64,000 nt of DNA from Peribacillus sp. FSL P2-0133 (GCF_037975445.1 NZ_CP150254.1:5020001-5084000); one strand, 5' to 3'. Positions 1 to 9,396 are shown, numbered from the stretch's first letter. A program made the numbers and translations. The notes: a model not told the origin generated them from the sequence alone.

Positions 1-29
1 CCCATTCCTGACTCCTAATCGACAAAAAC

Positions 30-50
30 AATGGGGTGTATCTCCCCATT
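30..50 (-). terminator. Hairpin, probable terminator of a gene left of the window
   Basis: A 7-bp stem (AATGGGG/CCCCATT) is followed on the minus strand by a T-rich run. It could end a leftward gene lying outside the window. Confidence 0.45.
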
Positions 51-145
51 AAAACACATACCAAACGCGCCTAAGAGAGCAATTCAAGCCTGAAATAACC
101 TGTTTCAAAACAAGGTTCCGCCAAACTCAAACCCGATTGGTATGG

Positions 146-151
146 TATAAT
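146..151 (+). promoter_or_regulatory. Extended -10 promoter of the TauE-like gene
   Basis: TATAAT is preceded by TGG (an extended -10, TGN). No good -35 is visible 17 bp upstream. It lies about 35 bp before the AGGAGG site of the gene that starts at 189. Confidence 0.5.
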
Positions 152-188
152 TACAGAAGGGTGAATTTTTGCTTCAGGAGGTTAAATA

Positions 189-938
189 ATGACGATCAGC
201 AGCATCATATTGGTGGTAGGTGCAGTCTTTATCGGCGCCTTGATGCGGACGATGTTCGGGTTCGGTGAAGCGATAGTCAGCATGCCCCTGCTTGCCTTAC
301 TTCACATTCCGCTTAATACTTCGGTATCCTTGATTGGGTTGGCAGGTCTTACCGTTGCCTCACTAACTGTCGTTAGCGGATGGCGTCATATCGAACGTTC
401 GGTATTAATCAGGCTCGCGCTTGCAACGGTCATCGGCATACCAGCCGGCCTCGCTTTGCTCCATTACGCACCTTCGATGATCATTACTTCTGCACTCGGT
501 GTTTTTTTGATGGCATATGGAGGATACTCCCTTCTTAAGCAAAAACTTTTCCAGGCTGTGGATAAACCGTTACTCACCTCGAAGGGCTGGGTATGGCCGT
601 TCGGTTTTGCGTCGGGAGTCCTTGGCAGTGCATATAACTTTAATGGGGTGCCGGTCGTCGTCTATGGAACTTTAAGAAGATGGAGTCCGGATCGATTCCG
701 AGGAACATTGCAAGCCCATTTTCTTATATCCGGAATCCTTGTCGTGATGGGGCATGCGCTAGGCGGACTGTGGACAGCCGATTCATTAATTCTCTACGTT
801 TATTCCATTCCAGCCATATTATTGGCGACTGGTCTCGGAATCTTCATGAATAAGCGAATTCCTGCGAAGAAATTCGAAAGCTATTTATTCTTTATCATCA
901 TTGCGCTAGGTGTACTATTATTGCTGCTCCATGGCTGA
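189..938 (+). CDS. Sulfite exporter TauE/SafE family membrane protein
   Basis: This 249-residue protein consists of about seven or eight hydrophobic segments and has the TauE/SafE layout: a glycine-rich first helix (GALMRTMFGFGEA), a loop, and a repeated second half containing GVLGSAYNFNGVPVVVYG. Family members export sulfite, sulfoacetate or other small organosulfur anions across the cytoplasmic membrane; the substrate here cannot be read from sequence. The ATG start has a strong CAGGAGG site 8 bp upstream. It appears to be transcribed alone, with an extended -10 promoter upstream and a terminator just after the stop. Confidence 0.85.
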   Translation: MTISSIILVVGAVFIGALMRTMFGFGEAIVSMPLLALLHIPLNTSVSLIGLAGLTVASLTVVSGWRHIERSVLIRLALATVIGIPAGLALLHYAPSMIITSALGVFLMAYGGYSLLKQKLFQAVDKPLLTSKGWVWPFGFASGVLGSAYNFNGVPVVVYGTLRRWSPDRFRGTLQAHFLISGILVVMGHALGGLWTADSLILYVYSIPAILLATGLGIFMNKRIPAKKFESYLFFIIIALGVLLLLLHG

Positions 939-947
939 AAACCAATA

Positions 948-989
948 AAAGCCTGATTTCTCATTGAAACACCGAGAAACCAGGCTTTT
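948..989. terminator. Bidirectional terminator between convergent genes
   Basis: The stem AAAGCCTG..TTCTC/GAGAA..CAGGCTTT has A and T tracts on both sides. It separates the TauE-like gene from the convergent ABC permease gene. Confidence 0.8.
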
Positions 990-1019
990 TGCAGGATTAA
1001 TAGAATCATAGTTGAATCG

Positions 1020-2624
1020 TCAACCCCGGATATCCCGTTTGTTATATCCGATAAAGCCAACAGTCAGTAATACTATGGCTATGATGGTAAGAATGAATAC
1101 CTTCATGAAGCCCATCTCTTCAATAGGAAGTTTCGGAATATGGCCAAATGGTGTTAGTTTACCCATCCATTCCGGAAATTGAAGCATTCCCCCTAAATAA
1201 ACGACTAAGATTGAGTATGTCAAGTAAAGCCAAGTCAAGCCAGATAATTTCGGTGCAAAGCCAATAAACAGCACAGCGAGACCAATCATGATCCACATTG
1301 CAGGCAGGTAGACCATTGCTGCGCTATATAAAGTGCCGAAAGCAATCCCTTTATCCATCACCGAATTCCCGACTGCCCAAAGACCGATTGCAGCAAGCGT
1401 AATCATGAGAAAACCGGCCATGACGGAGATGATAAGATAGCTGCCCATAAGCCTTGTACGTGATACAGCGCGGCTCAGTAAATGTTCAGTACGATTCTTT
1501 TTTTCTTCCCCTTTAAGCTTTAACATCGCCATTAAAGGCGGAATGGTGCAAATCATGGAGATGACTGACATCAACATCGTCAAAAATTGTTCTGTCAGCG
1601 AATAGCCTTCAACAGGCGTCAATAGTTCGGCCATCATTTCATTTTTTGCAAAAAAGGATTCCAAATCACCTAAAACGGAACCGTAAGATGCTCCCAAAAT
1701 GAACATCCCGGCTGCCCACGAAATTAATCCTATACGCTGAAGCCTTAACGCAAGGCCAAGCGGACTTTTTAAAAACGTTGAAGCATATTTCCTGCCTGGT
1801 TTAGCCGGTATGAATCCAGCTTCCAAATCTCTGATGCCATTCAAATATAGAGATAGGACAACCAAAGTGATTGCCGCACCGATCGTAAGGATGATGGGCC
1901 ACCAATAATTTTTCACATATACTTCTGAACCTAAAACCCAACCCAATGGAGAAAACCAGGAAAGGGTTTCATTGCTAACGTCCCCAATCGCCCGAATAAG
2001 ATAGGAGAGAAGCAATACAGTGATGGAATATCCAATCGTACCTCGCGCACTCTCCGTAAGCTGGGCAAATAATGCCGTTATCGCCGAGAAGAAAATACCT
2101 GTTGCCCCTAAAGCTGCTCCATACATAAGGGAACCTTCCAAATCCATGCTTTCAATTCCCAGGGCATACAATCCGAAGCCCGTTATTATCGCGATCAATG
2201 CATTCGTTCCAAACGATACGGAAATGGTTGCAAATAAATTAGCCAACCGGCCAGCCGGCAAAGAACGAATCATTTCGATGCGGCCGTCCTCTTCATCTGC
2301 GCGTGTATGGCGCGTAACAAGTAAAATACTCATTATCCCCACGGCCATAGCAGTTAAGAGTAACATTTGATGCGCCATCATCGCTCCGTTTGTATAGTCA
2401 TCCAGACCGTAACCTTTCCCCACCATCGCTGTCATTGCAGGGTTCCTCATCGTTTCTGCAATGGTTTGCCTTTCTATCCCAGTCGGATACAGATCGGTGA
2501 ATGCCATTGCAACCATAAATGAAAGGACCGATAGGGAAATTATCCAAACAGGGATCCGAATCCGATCTTGCCGTACGATGAATCGGGAGAGCCTTCCTGT
2601 ATTATGATAGGACTGGTTCGCCAT
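1020..2624 (-). CDS. ABC-2 type exporter permease (12-TM)
   Basis: This 534-residue polytopic protein has about 12 hydrophobic segments arranged as two ABC-2-like halves (about 15-260 and 290-530). It resembles the TM subunits of drug or polyketide-antibiotic exporters. The motif RADEEDGRIEMIRSLPAGR after the second helix is typical of this permease group. It starts at the base where the upstream ATPase gene ends, so the two are translationally coupled. With the ATPase (2624-3541) and the divergent TetR gene (3708) it forms a drug-efflux-type unit. The substrate is unknown. Confidence 0.85.
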   Translation of the reverse strand: MANQSYHNTGRLSRFIVRQDRIRIPVWIISLSVLSFMVAMAFTDLYPTGIERQTIAETMRNPAMTAMVGKGYGLDDYTNGAMMAHQMLLLTAMAVGIMSILLVTRHTRADEEDGRIEMIRSLPAGRLANLFATISVSFGTNALIAIITGFGLYALGIESMDLEGSLMYGAALGATGIFFSAITALFAQLTESARGTIGYSITVLLLSYLIRAIGDVSNETLSWFSPLGWVLGSEVYVKNYWWPIILTIGAAITLVVLSLYLNGIRDLEAGFIPAKPGRKYASTFLKSPLGLALRLQRIGLISWAAGMFILGASYGSVLGDLESFFAKNEMMAELLTPVEGYSLTEQFLTMLMSVISMICTIPPLMAMLKLKGEEKKNRTEHLLSRAVSRTRLMGSYLIISVMAGFLMITLAAIGLWAVGNSVMDKGIAFGTLYSAAMVYLPAMWIMIGLAVLFIGFAPKLSGLTWLYLTYSILVVYLGGMLQFPEWMGKLTPFGHIPKLPIEEMGFMKVFILTIIAIVLLTVGFIGYNKRDIRG

Positions 2625-3541
2625 TATAACGCACCTCCCGCCCCAGTATCAGAAGTCTTCCTTTCGCCTTCATAATGGCTCATGAATAAATCTTCCAATG
2701 TAGGCGGCGCGCTTTCCAATTTCACAATTCCAAACTGGCTTATATACTTCATGACATTATCCAATTCATTTGTATCCACTTGGAATGAAAGTGCTTGATC
2801 TTTCTTCACGATATCCCTAACACCGTTTACATTCCCTAAAGCAGGGATAGGTTGCTTCGTTTCGACAAGCAAGCTTGTTCTCGTTAAATGACGTAACTCA
2901 TCCAATGTTCCCGTTTCAATTATTTGTCCTTGCCGAATGATGCCCACTTTATCGCATAATCTTTCCACTTCAGAAAGAATGTGACTGGAAAGTAATATGC
3001 TTTTTCCTTCATTTTTCGCATCCAGCACACATTCCTGGAAAACTCTTTCCATCAATGGATCTAAACCTGATGTTGGTTCATCCAATATATAAAGGTCGGC
3101 ATCAGATGAGAAAGCAGCAATCAAAGCAACCTTTTGCCGGTTCCCTTTTGAATATGTCCCGCATTTCTTGGAAGGATCCAAATCGAATTTTTTTATAAGT
3201 TCTTCACGTCTGCTTTTATTGTTTGCCCCGCGTAATTCAACAAATAGGTCAATAACTTCCCCGCCTGTTAAGTTGGGCCATAGGTTCACATCTCCTGGAA
3301 CATACGCGATCCGCTTGTGAATTTCAACGGCATCTTTCCATGCATCCATGCCAAAAATCTTCGCTTCCCCATCCGTCGCTTTTAAAATACCGAGCAACAC
3401 ACGGATAGTTGTTGATTTTCCAGCACCATTAGGACCGATGAATCCAAACACTTCACCTTTATTCACTTCAATGTTCACCCCATTTAAAGCGGTAAACTTT
3501 CCAAACTTTTTCGTTAAATCCGTTGTTTTCAATACTGACAT
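2624..3541 (-). CDS. ABC transporter ATP-binding protein
   Basis: This 305-residue ATPase has Walker A (GPNGAGKST, about residue 38), a signature region in the form TYSKGNRQKV, Walker B (LYILDEPTSGLD) and the H-loop (SSHIL). A C-terminal extension of about 80 residues is typical of drug-export ATPases of the CcmA/DrrA type. It energises the membrane protein encoded next. It is transcribed divergently from the TetR regulator and shares with it an intergenic region that carries a likely operator. Confidence 0.92.
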   Translation of the reverse strand: MSVLKTTDLTKKFGKFTALNGVNIEVNKGEVFGFIGPNGAGKSTTIRVLLGILKATDGEAKIFGMDAWKDAVEIHKRIAYVPGDVNLWPNLTGGEVIDLFVELRGANNKSRREELIKKFDLDPSKKCGTYSKGNRQKVALIAAFSSDADLYILDEPTSGLDPLMERVFQECVLDAKNEGKSILLSSHILSEVERLCDKVGIIRQGQIIETGTLDELRHLTRTSLLVETKQPIPALGNVNGVRDIVKKDQALSFQVDTNELDNVMKYISQFGIVKLESAPPTLEDLFMSHYEGERKTSDTGAGGAL

Positions 3542-3606
3542 TCCTCATCCACCTCTTCCTCATTGAATTAAATACGAAAGAAATTATGAAATATTTTAAT
3601 CGATTT

Positions 3607-3653
3607 AGTTCATAATATATAAAATAATAATTCCTGACAATAGTTTATGAACT
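3607..3653. promoter_or_regulatory. ABC operon promoter flanked by an inverted repeat (TetR operator candidate)
   Basis: AGTTCATAA (3607-3615) and TTATGAACT (3645-3653) form a perfect 9-bp inverted repeat. Between them on the minus strand is a sigma-A-like promoter, -35 TTGTCA (3640-3635), a 17-bp spacer, and -10 TATTAT (3617-3612). The arms abut or overlap both promoter boxes, as expected if the divergent TetR protein represses the ABC operon. Confidence 0.6.
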
Positions 3654-3707
3654 TATTTTATTGTTCTATTACATATTTTTAATTAAACTAAAGTTGAGGT
3701 GAAATAA

Positions 3708-4295
3708 ATGGACGGGTTTCAACGCCGCAGGGAACAAAAAAAACTGAATATACTAGAGGCTGCCTTAGCTTTATTCATGGAGTATGGTGTCCAAAAGATT
3801 TCTATTGGAGAAATAGCCAAAAAAGCAAATGTATCTCAAGTAACGATATATAATTACTTCGAAAGTAAACATAACTTGATTCATGAGGTTTTTATTCATT
3901 ATACAAATAAGGCCTTGGATGAATTTGAACAAATACTTAATAGCAACATGGCTTTCCCTGAGAAAATAAAGCAAATCATGTTCACGAAGAATGAAACTGC
4001 GAAACACATTCATGAAGATTTTTATCAATATTTAATGAGGGAATACACTTCCGGAGTCAATTATATGGAAAAAATATATACAGAAAAGGCTCTGCCACGC
4101 TTTATTGATCTGTTTAACCAAGGGAAGGAACAAGGATATGTTGATCCAAATTTATCCAATGAAGCGATTTTATTTTATATAAAAGCGATGAATGAATATA
4201 TCCAACGGGAAGAGGTTTATCAAAGCATCTTGCCTTTGACTGAAGATATCATGAAGATTTTGTTTTATGGGATAGTTGGGGAAAATAAGAAATGA
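3708..4295 (+). CDS. TetR/AcrR family transcriptional regulator
   Basis: This 195-residue protein has an N-terminal TetR helix-turn-helix (about 10-55, with ISIGEIAKKANVSQVTIYNYF) and an all-helical ligand-binding domain. The ATG start has a GAGGTG site 6 bp upstream. It is divergent from the ABC exporter operon, so it most likely represses that operon and itself through the inverted repeat at 3607-3653. The ligand is unknown. Confidence 0.88.
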   Translation: MDGFQRRREQKKLNILEAALALFMEYGVQKISIGEIAKKANVSQVTIYNYFESKHNLIHEVFIHYTNKALDEFEQILNSNMAFPEKIKQIMFTKNETAKHIHEDFYQYLMREYTSGVNYMEKIYTEKALPRFIDLFNQGKEQGYVDPNLSNEAILFYIKAMNEYIQREEVYQSILPLTEDIMKILFYGIVGENKK

Positions 4296-4332
4296 ACCAT
4301 AACCGCGGACTTAAAAAACGGTTTGAATCGAT

Positions 4333-4855
4333 TCACACCGTAAAATCTTTTTTAAGCTCATTCAATTCCTTTGCCAAAATGGATTTCCTTAATCCTTTTT
4401 GGCGATTGAATTCTCTCATTTCCTCTGGACTTTGATAAGAAAGCCTGAAGTGGTAGTAATTTATATGCTCGATGATGGCGAAAGCATAAAGAAATAAATA
4501 CCAATAAATTCCTGATCGAACAACTTTTAATTGATAAAAAAAGACTGCTATTCCTGTGGCAATAAGGAATAGGTTGAGCCTTTTAAAGAATAGAAAAATC
4601 CGTAATTGCGTATAAGGTAAATGGGCGTAATCGTTTTCTTTTGCCCGTTTTCCATTTAAGAAACCAATATAAACTTCCTTGAAGCAAAATAAATTCCAAT
4701 AGGACGAACGCATAAACAGATGAAAATGAAGTTAAGTAGGAATCGGTCCAATCATGTTGCATCAGATACAAAACCCACAGTACAGCAAAAATCACAGTTG
4801 CCATCAATTAGACTATATATAAATGAAATAATTTTCTTTTAACCCTTTTTTGCAT
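4333..4855 (-). pseudogene. Decayed small membrane protein gene (stop plus frameshift)
   Basis: A leftward reading starts at ATG 4855 with an AAGGGG site and reads MQKRVKRKLFHLYIV before an in-frame TAA (4810-4808). It then continues in the same frame through two membrane segments (MATVIFAVLWVLYLM, VYAFVLLEFILLQGSLYWFLKW). At an AAAA run near 4652 the frame must shift by one base to continue as AKENDYAHLPYTQLRIFLFF and on to a C-terminus ending KKDFTV. The combined product of about 170 residues would have about four TM helices. I do not recognise the family. The two lesions suggest a pseudogene, although either could be a sequencing error. Confidence 0.65.
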
Positions 4856-5104
4856 AAGATTCCCCTTCTCACCCCTTAATAAGTTTTCCCATCTATAATC
4901 TTCTTGAAGATTAAACCATCCTTATTTTTCCATATATAATATACGATGGACAAAGTTTTCCGTTTCATGAATTACGCTATAATTTTCTTTCCTGTTAAAT
5001 GAAATTTCCGATGCATATCAATAATTTAATGATAGAATTGGTAATTATTGTTACATCATGAATAGGAACTAGTAATAATCATTCGTTATGGAGGGATTAG
5101 TGAA

Positions 5105-5653
5105 TTGAGTCATTTTATACATAATACATTGTCGGGACTAAAAGAATTGTTGAATAAGAAAGACCAAATGAAGACAGTATCAGACGAAGGAGAAGTTGGT
5201 AACGTTTCGTGTTCTTTTAACGCTCCGATAAAGACAACTGAAGTTGAAATGTTTGAAAGTGAAAACAATATCAAGCTTCCTGAAGACTACAAGGCATTCT
5301 TAACACTCCATAATGGGGCAAGAATATATGAATTGATTGATGACGACGGTGTTAATATAGGGAGCGGTCTTCATTTATTTAGTTTAAATGAAGTAAAAGA
5401 GGCTCAAGAACTTGAGATTATAGGTGAACAGGGGATTCCGATTGGACATTTATTGGAAGATTGTTTTCTAATATTAGATAAAGAAAAACTAAAGGTCGGG
5501 GATCCAAATTACCTTCATATATTGGAGTTTACAGAGCTTTCATCTCTAAATCTTAATTTTGAAATCTTCTTGGACCGCTACATTATTTCACAAGGTGTAC
5601 CGTTTTGGAGCTGGCCTATATACACAGCTGAAAACTACTATAGAACCAGGTAA
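5105..5653 (+). CDS. SMI1/KNR4 family protein
   Basis: This 182-residue soluble protein carries the SMI1/KNR4 (SUKH-1) fold, with the signature EVEMFESENNIKLPEDYKAFL (about 48-68) followed by HNGARIYE and a C-terminal region ending FWSWPIYTAENYY. SUKH proteins are often immunity proteins for nuclease or deaminase toxins. No toxin gene is adjacent here, so an orphan immunity or general role is equally possible. The start is a TTG nine bases after GGAGGG (5090-5095). It is a single gene followed by a terminator. Confidence 0.8.
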   Translation: MSHFIHNTLSGLKELLNKKDQMKTVSDEGEVGNVSCSFNAPIKTTEVEMFESENNIKLPEDYKAFLTLHNGARIYELIDDDGVNIGSGLHLFSLNEVKEAQELEIIGEQGIPIGHLLEDCFLILDKEKLKVGDPNYLHILEFTELSSLNLNFEIFLDRYIISQGVPFWSWPIYTAENYYRTR

Positions 5654-5660
5654 AATAAAT

Positions 5661-5700
5661 AAAAAGAGCGATTGCTAAGAAATGCAGTCGCTCTTTTTTT
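5661..5700. terminator. Terminator after the SMI1/KNR4 gene
   Basis: The stem AGAGCGATTGC/GCAGTCGCTCT is followed by eight T residues on the plus strand. An A run on the other side makes it usable by the convergent GntR gene as well. Confidence 0.85.
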
Positions 5701-5736
5701 GTTTCGACTCTTCCATTCAGATCCCGAAAGCCCATT

Positions 5737-6441
5737 TTAATTCGTGGTCAATGTTAATAATTTGGCGGAAGTATAATTATATTTCTCAATTGAAAAATCG
5801 AAAACGACTCCCGCTTTTAAGAAGACCGTATTTTCAACAATTAAAGTCGGATCTCCTGGTTGCAAGTCCAAAAGCTTTGCATCATCGTCATTTAGTTTCT
5901 CACATGAAATGATTTTATCTGCAAAACCAATATTCAACTTTAAATCCTCGACGATATATTCATAAATGGAACCATTTGCGATTTCTTTATTTAAAATGGG
6001 AATGATGTCTTTATTGAAAAAGGACTCTTCTATTACAATGGGTGCACCATTTAAGTACCTAACCCGTTTGAGGTTATAGATTTTGGTTTTCACATTACAT
6101 TTCATTTGTTCGGCCAATTTTTCATCAGCTTCTATTAATTCCAACTTCAGCACTTTACTTGTCATTTCATCCTTTGCAAACTCTTTGGTTAAGCCATTCA
6201 TATCCTTCATAGAAATACAGCCGGGTCTGGAAAATTCCCTTAGGAATATGCCGCTTCCTTGAACTTGATATATGTAACCCTGTTCAACCAATATATTGAT
6301 TGCTTTTCTTATGGTATTCCTGCTGACATCGAACTTCTTCATCAACTCTTCTTCAGTAGGTAACTTAGTATTTAATGTATATTTTCCATCTAATATTTCT
6401 TTCTCCATTTGTTCTACGACCATTCTATACTTTACACCCAT
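5737..6441 (-). CDS. GntR/HutC family regulator with UTRA sensor (beta-glucoside regulator candidate)
   Basis: This 234-residue protein has an N-terminal winged HTH (about 5-70, with TEEELMKKFDVSRNTIRKAINILVEQGYI) and a C-terminal UTRA domain (about 85-230). UTRA domains bind small ligands, often phospho-sugars. The ATG start has an AGGAAGG site. It lies just downstream of the PTS/phospho-beta-glucosidase operon on the same strand, so it is the obvious candidate to bind the twin operators at 10109-10138 and 14269-14298. That link is inference. Confidence 0.88.
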   Translation of the reverse strand: MGVKYRMVVEQMEKEILDGKYTLNTKLPTEEELMKKFDVSRNTIRKAINILVEQGYIYQVQGSGIFLREFSRPGCISMKDMNGLTKEFAKDEMTSKVLKLELIEADEKLAEQMKCNVKTKIYNLKRVRYLNGAPIVIEESFFNKDIIPILNKEIANGSIYEYIVEDLKLNIGFADKIISCEKLNDDDAKLLDLQPGDPTLIVENTVFLKAGVVFDFSIEKYNYTSAKLLTLTTN

Positions 6442-6470
6442 ATTTCCATATACCTTCCTCTATACATAAT

Positions 6471-6490
6471 GATTTCGAACGTTTTCGAAC
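6471..6490. promoter_or_regulatory. 10-bp direct repeat upstream of the GntR gene
   Basis: GATTTCGAAC and GTTTTCGAAC are consecutive 10-bp repeats, one helical turn apart, 30-50 bp upstream of the GntR start. They could be an autoregulatory site. They do not match the operators at the PTS and GH3 promoters. Confidence 0.3.
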
Positions 6491-6508
6491 AATAGTTTAG
6501 ACTAAAAG

Positions 6509-6559
6509 AGAGGTTTTCTTTACAATAGTTTATTTCATAACGATTGTAAAGAAACCTCT
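6509..6559. terminator. Long hairpin after the PTS IIC gene
   Basis: AGAGGTTTTCTTTACAAT (6509-6526) pairs with ATTGTAAAGAAACCTCT (6543-6559), giving about 17 bp with one bulge. It lies just after the IIC stop and before the GntR gene. The T tract on the minus strand is weak, so partial termination or 3'-end protection of the PTS mRNA are both possible. Confidence 0.6.
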
Positions 6560-6572
6560 GTTTCTTTTTAAA

Positions 6573-7886
6573 TCAACTAACTTTTTCAATTGGGGTTTCT
6601 TGTTCCAGTGCTACTTTATCAAGCATTTTAACGAATGGGAAATATACCACGGTAGCCATACCCAATATAGCTAGTTGGACGACTGCCCCTTGCCATCCCG
6701 ATAATAAAAAGCCTGAAATGATTGGTGGGGTTGTCCACGGGACCTGTACCGCTGTAAATGGATGGATAAACCCTAAAATAATTGAAAAATACGTCATCAA
6801 TACGGCAATGACAGGTACCAAAACGAATGGAACGATCATTAAAGGGTTAAATATGATGGGTAGCCCGAAAATGATTGGTTCATTAATATTGAATAAACCT
6901 GGAACCAGCGACATTTTAGATAACTGATTCACTTGCTGTGATTTAGCGACAAGCAGCGCTGCTGCAATTAAACCTAATGTTATGCCCGCACCACCGAATT
7001 TCGCGTAAATATCCACTAGCTGAACCGTAACGATTTTTGCATTTCCGCCTACGGCCAACGTGTTACCGGCATCTATGACAGCTTGATTCGCCAAGGCATT
7101 TGAAGTTAAAATAGGTGCCATGATTCCCATGACGATATTCGGACCGTGTAATCCAAACCACCAGAAAATGGAGATTAATGCCATGATAATGATGATTCCA
7201 GGTAATGTATCTGATAGATTTTGCATGGGGATCTGTAATACTTTATAAATGATTTCAGTCATTGATACGCCTTGAATCTTATCACAAATGAGGAAAATGA
7301 ACATCGATAATAACATGATCACAAATCCAGGAACTAATGCCGAGAAGGCATTTGAAACACCAGATGGCACGCTTTCCGGCATTTTGATCCTGATATTTTT
7401 TTTGATGAACCATGTGTAGATCGCACCGACAGCCAACCCTACCAATATGGATGTTATCATCCCTTGTCCGCCTGTCCAGGCTTTAGGAATGACTCCGCCA
7501 ACCACTTCCCCAGAAGGACTTTCAACAAATGAATTGCTGAGAATCAAAAATGAAATGATACCGATTATCCCTGCTGGAACGGCTTCAATATTGCTTGTTT
7601 TCACATAGGAGTAAGCGATTCCAAAAACGGCTATGAGAGCAAGAATGTCAAAAGTGGCTCCTGTAACTTGATTCAATGGCACCATCCAATCTGCACCAAA
7701 TAAATTAGCCATGATTTCATTCCAATTCTTGATCGGCAGGTTTGCTATTAATAAGAAAATGGAGCCAATAAGTGTCAATGGCATCGTAAGTACGAAACCA
7801 TCCTTAAGTGCGACGGTTGCTTTTGCATTTGAAAATTTCATGAATGCAGGCATCATTTTCTCGAATAGTTTTTCAATACGCGACAT
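6573..7886 (-). CDS. PTS cellobiose/lichenan-type EIIC permease
   Basis: This 437-residue membrane protein has about ten TM segments and the Lac-family EIIC signatures (NINEPIIFGLPIIFNP at about 330-345, and FWWFGLHGPN). It carries the sugar across the membrane while EIIB phosphorylates it. The ATG start has an AGGAGGGG site. It is the last gene of the IIA-IIB-GH1-IIC operon, separated from GH1 by about 100 bp that contain a hairpin. Lac-family IIC proteins take beta-glucosides such as cellobiose or gentiobiose; the exact sugar is not readable. Confidence 0.9.
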   Translation of the reverse strand: MSRIEKLFEKMMPAFMKFSNAKATVALKDGFVLTMPLTLIGSIFLLIANLPIKNWNEIMANLFGADWMVPLNQVTGATFDILALIAVFGIAYSYVKTSNIEAVPAGIIGIISFLILSNSFVESPSGEVVGGVIPKAWTGGQGMITSILVGLAVGAIYTWFIKKNIRIKMPESVPSGVSNAFSALVPGFVIMLLSMFIFLICDKIQGVSMTEIIYKVLQIPMQNLSDTLPGIIIIMALISIFWWFGLHGPNIVMGIMAPILTSNALANQAVIDAGNTLAVGGNAKIVTVQLVDIYAKFGGAGITLGLIAAALLVAKSQQVNQLSKMSLVPGLFNINEPIIFGLPIIFNPLMIVPFVLVPVIAVLMTYFSIILGFIHPFTAVQVPWTTPPIISGFLLSGWQGAVVQLAILGMATVVYFPFVKMLDKVALEQETPIEKVS

Positions 7887-7927
7887 AACTACCCCTCCTA
7901 GTCAATAGTGAATAATCCTTACTAAGT

Positions 7928-7966
7928 AAGACTGACCTTATCCTGGAAATAGATTAGGTCAGTCTT
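7928..7966. other. Intercistronic hairpin between GH1 and IIC genes
   Basis: AAGACTGACCT (7928-7938) and AGGTCAGTCTT (7956-7966) form an 11-bp perfect stem. A T run follows only on the plus strand, against the direction of the operon. On the operon mRNA it may act as a stability or processing element that sets IIC levels. Confidence 0.55.
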
Positions 7967-7986
7967 TTTCATGATGACTGAAAGCG

Positions 7987-9396
7987 TTACAGCTCTTCTC
8001 CTCTTGTTTCAATAATGTGCTTATACCAATGGAACGATAACTTCTTCTTCCTTTCCAAATTATTTTTATGATCCACGTAAATAAAACCGTATTGTTTTTT
8101 ATAGCCGTTTAACCAGCTTAATAAGTCAATGACTGACCAAGCATAATAGCCTTTTAAATTAATTCCTTCACTTATTGCACTTTTAATCACTGTTAAATGC
8201 TCTTCAATATACTTGATTCTTGGGACATCGACAATTTCACCATCTATGATCGGATCTTCGTCGCCTAAACCATTTTCAGTGATATAAAGTTTTACATCGC
8301 CATAACGTTCCTTCAGCATCCTTAAGCCATCCAAGAACCCCTCAGAAGAAATTTCCCAGCCCCATTTTGTATATACTTTATCTTCCATCATGACCGTTCT
8401 GTATACACCGTCGAATGATGGGTTGCCAGGTTTTCCGGTCGCCTTATCACGATCAATTTTCGTGCTTTCAATCGTTTCATTAATTTTGGCTACCCTTGCT
8501 GGCTGATAATAATTCAAGCCTATGAAATCATTGTAATCAGCCGCATCCTTCAACAAAGTCAACTCTGCTTCTGTCCAATCAGGTGTCAGGCCTTTTTCCT
8601 TTAAGGCATCCACTACATAACTTGGATATTCCCCTTTTAAAATCGGATCATAATACCAAAATGTTTGATAGTGATTCGCATGCATCGAGGCAAAAATATT
8701 TTCTTCTTTGCCGTCAATGCTAAAAGCGGGGTTAAAAACATGTGTTATGCCAATTTCGCCGAATTGCCTTAAGTTTTTATAGATTTGAACGGCTTCAGCA
8801 TGAGCCACGAATACATTATGAGTAGCTTGAAAGTATTTTTTTTGATCGTTTACAAGTCCTGGTGGATGGGCTCCATTCAAATATCCTAATGTGCAGAATA
8901 CAACGGTTTCATTAAAAGTTATCCAATGTTTAACCCTGTCACCGAAAGCCTCGAAACAAACCTCGGCGTATTTAGCGAATGCACGTATCGTTCTTTTATT
9001 CACCCAGCCCCCGTCCGCTTCTAAATTCTGTGGTAAATCCCAATGGTATAGTGTAACGAACGGGACGATTCCATATTTCAAGCATTCGTCTATGACATTA
9101 TTGTAAAATTCGATTCCTTTTTCGTTTATTTCACCGTCACCGTCCGGGATGATGCGCGCCCAGGAAACTGAAAATCTATAAGACTCCAATCCCATTTCTG
9201 CCATTAGTTTTATATCTTCTTTATATCTATGGTAATGATCAATCGCTACATCACCGTTTGTATTTTCGAATGTTTTACCTGGAATCTTTGAAAAGACGTC
9301 CCAATTACTCAGCCCTTTTCCATCTTCATTCCAGGCACCCTCCACTTGATATGATGCAGATGCAGCTCCGAATAAAAAGTCTTTTGGAAATTTCAT
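7987..9396 (-). CDS. GH1 6-phospho-beta-glucosidase
   Basis: This 469-residue (beta/alpha)8 enzyme of glycoside hydrolase family 1 has the N-terminal signature FLFGAASASYQVEGAWNEDGKG, the acid/base motif TFNE (about residue 165) and the nucleophile motif YITENG (about 370). GH1 enzymes encoded with PTS genes usually hydrolyse the 6-phospho-disaccharide made during uptake. This one sits inside the PTS operon, between IIB and IIC. ATG start with GGGAGG. It is probably cytoplasmic, with no signal peptide. Confidence 0.93.
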   Translation of the reverse strand: MKFPKDFLFGAASASYQVEGAWNEDGKGLSNWDVFSKIPGKTFENTNGDVAIDHYHRYKEDIKLMAEMGLESYRFSVSWARIIPDGDGEINEKGIEFYNNVIDECLKYGIVPFVTLYHWDLPQNLEADGGWVNKRTIRAFAKYAEVCFEAFGDRVKHWITFNETVVFCTLGYLNGAHPPGLVNDQKKYFQATHNVFVAHAEAVQIYKNLRQFGEIGITHVFNPAFSIDGKEENIFASMHANHYQTFWYYDPILKGEYPSYVVDALKEKGLTPDWTEAELTLLKDAADYNDFIGLNYYQPARVAKINETIESTKIDRDKATGKPGNPSFDGVYRTVMMEDKVYTKWGWEISSEGFLDGLRMLKERYGDVKLYITENGLGDEDPIIDGEIVDVPRIKYIEEHLTVIKSAISEGINLKGYYAWSVIDLLSWLNGYKKQYGFIYVDHKNNLERKKKLSFHWYKHIIETRGEEL

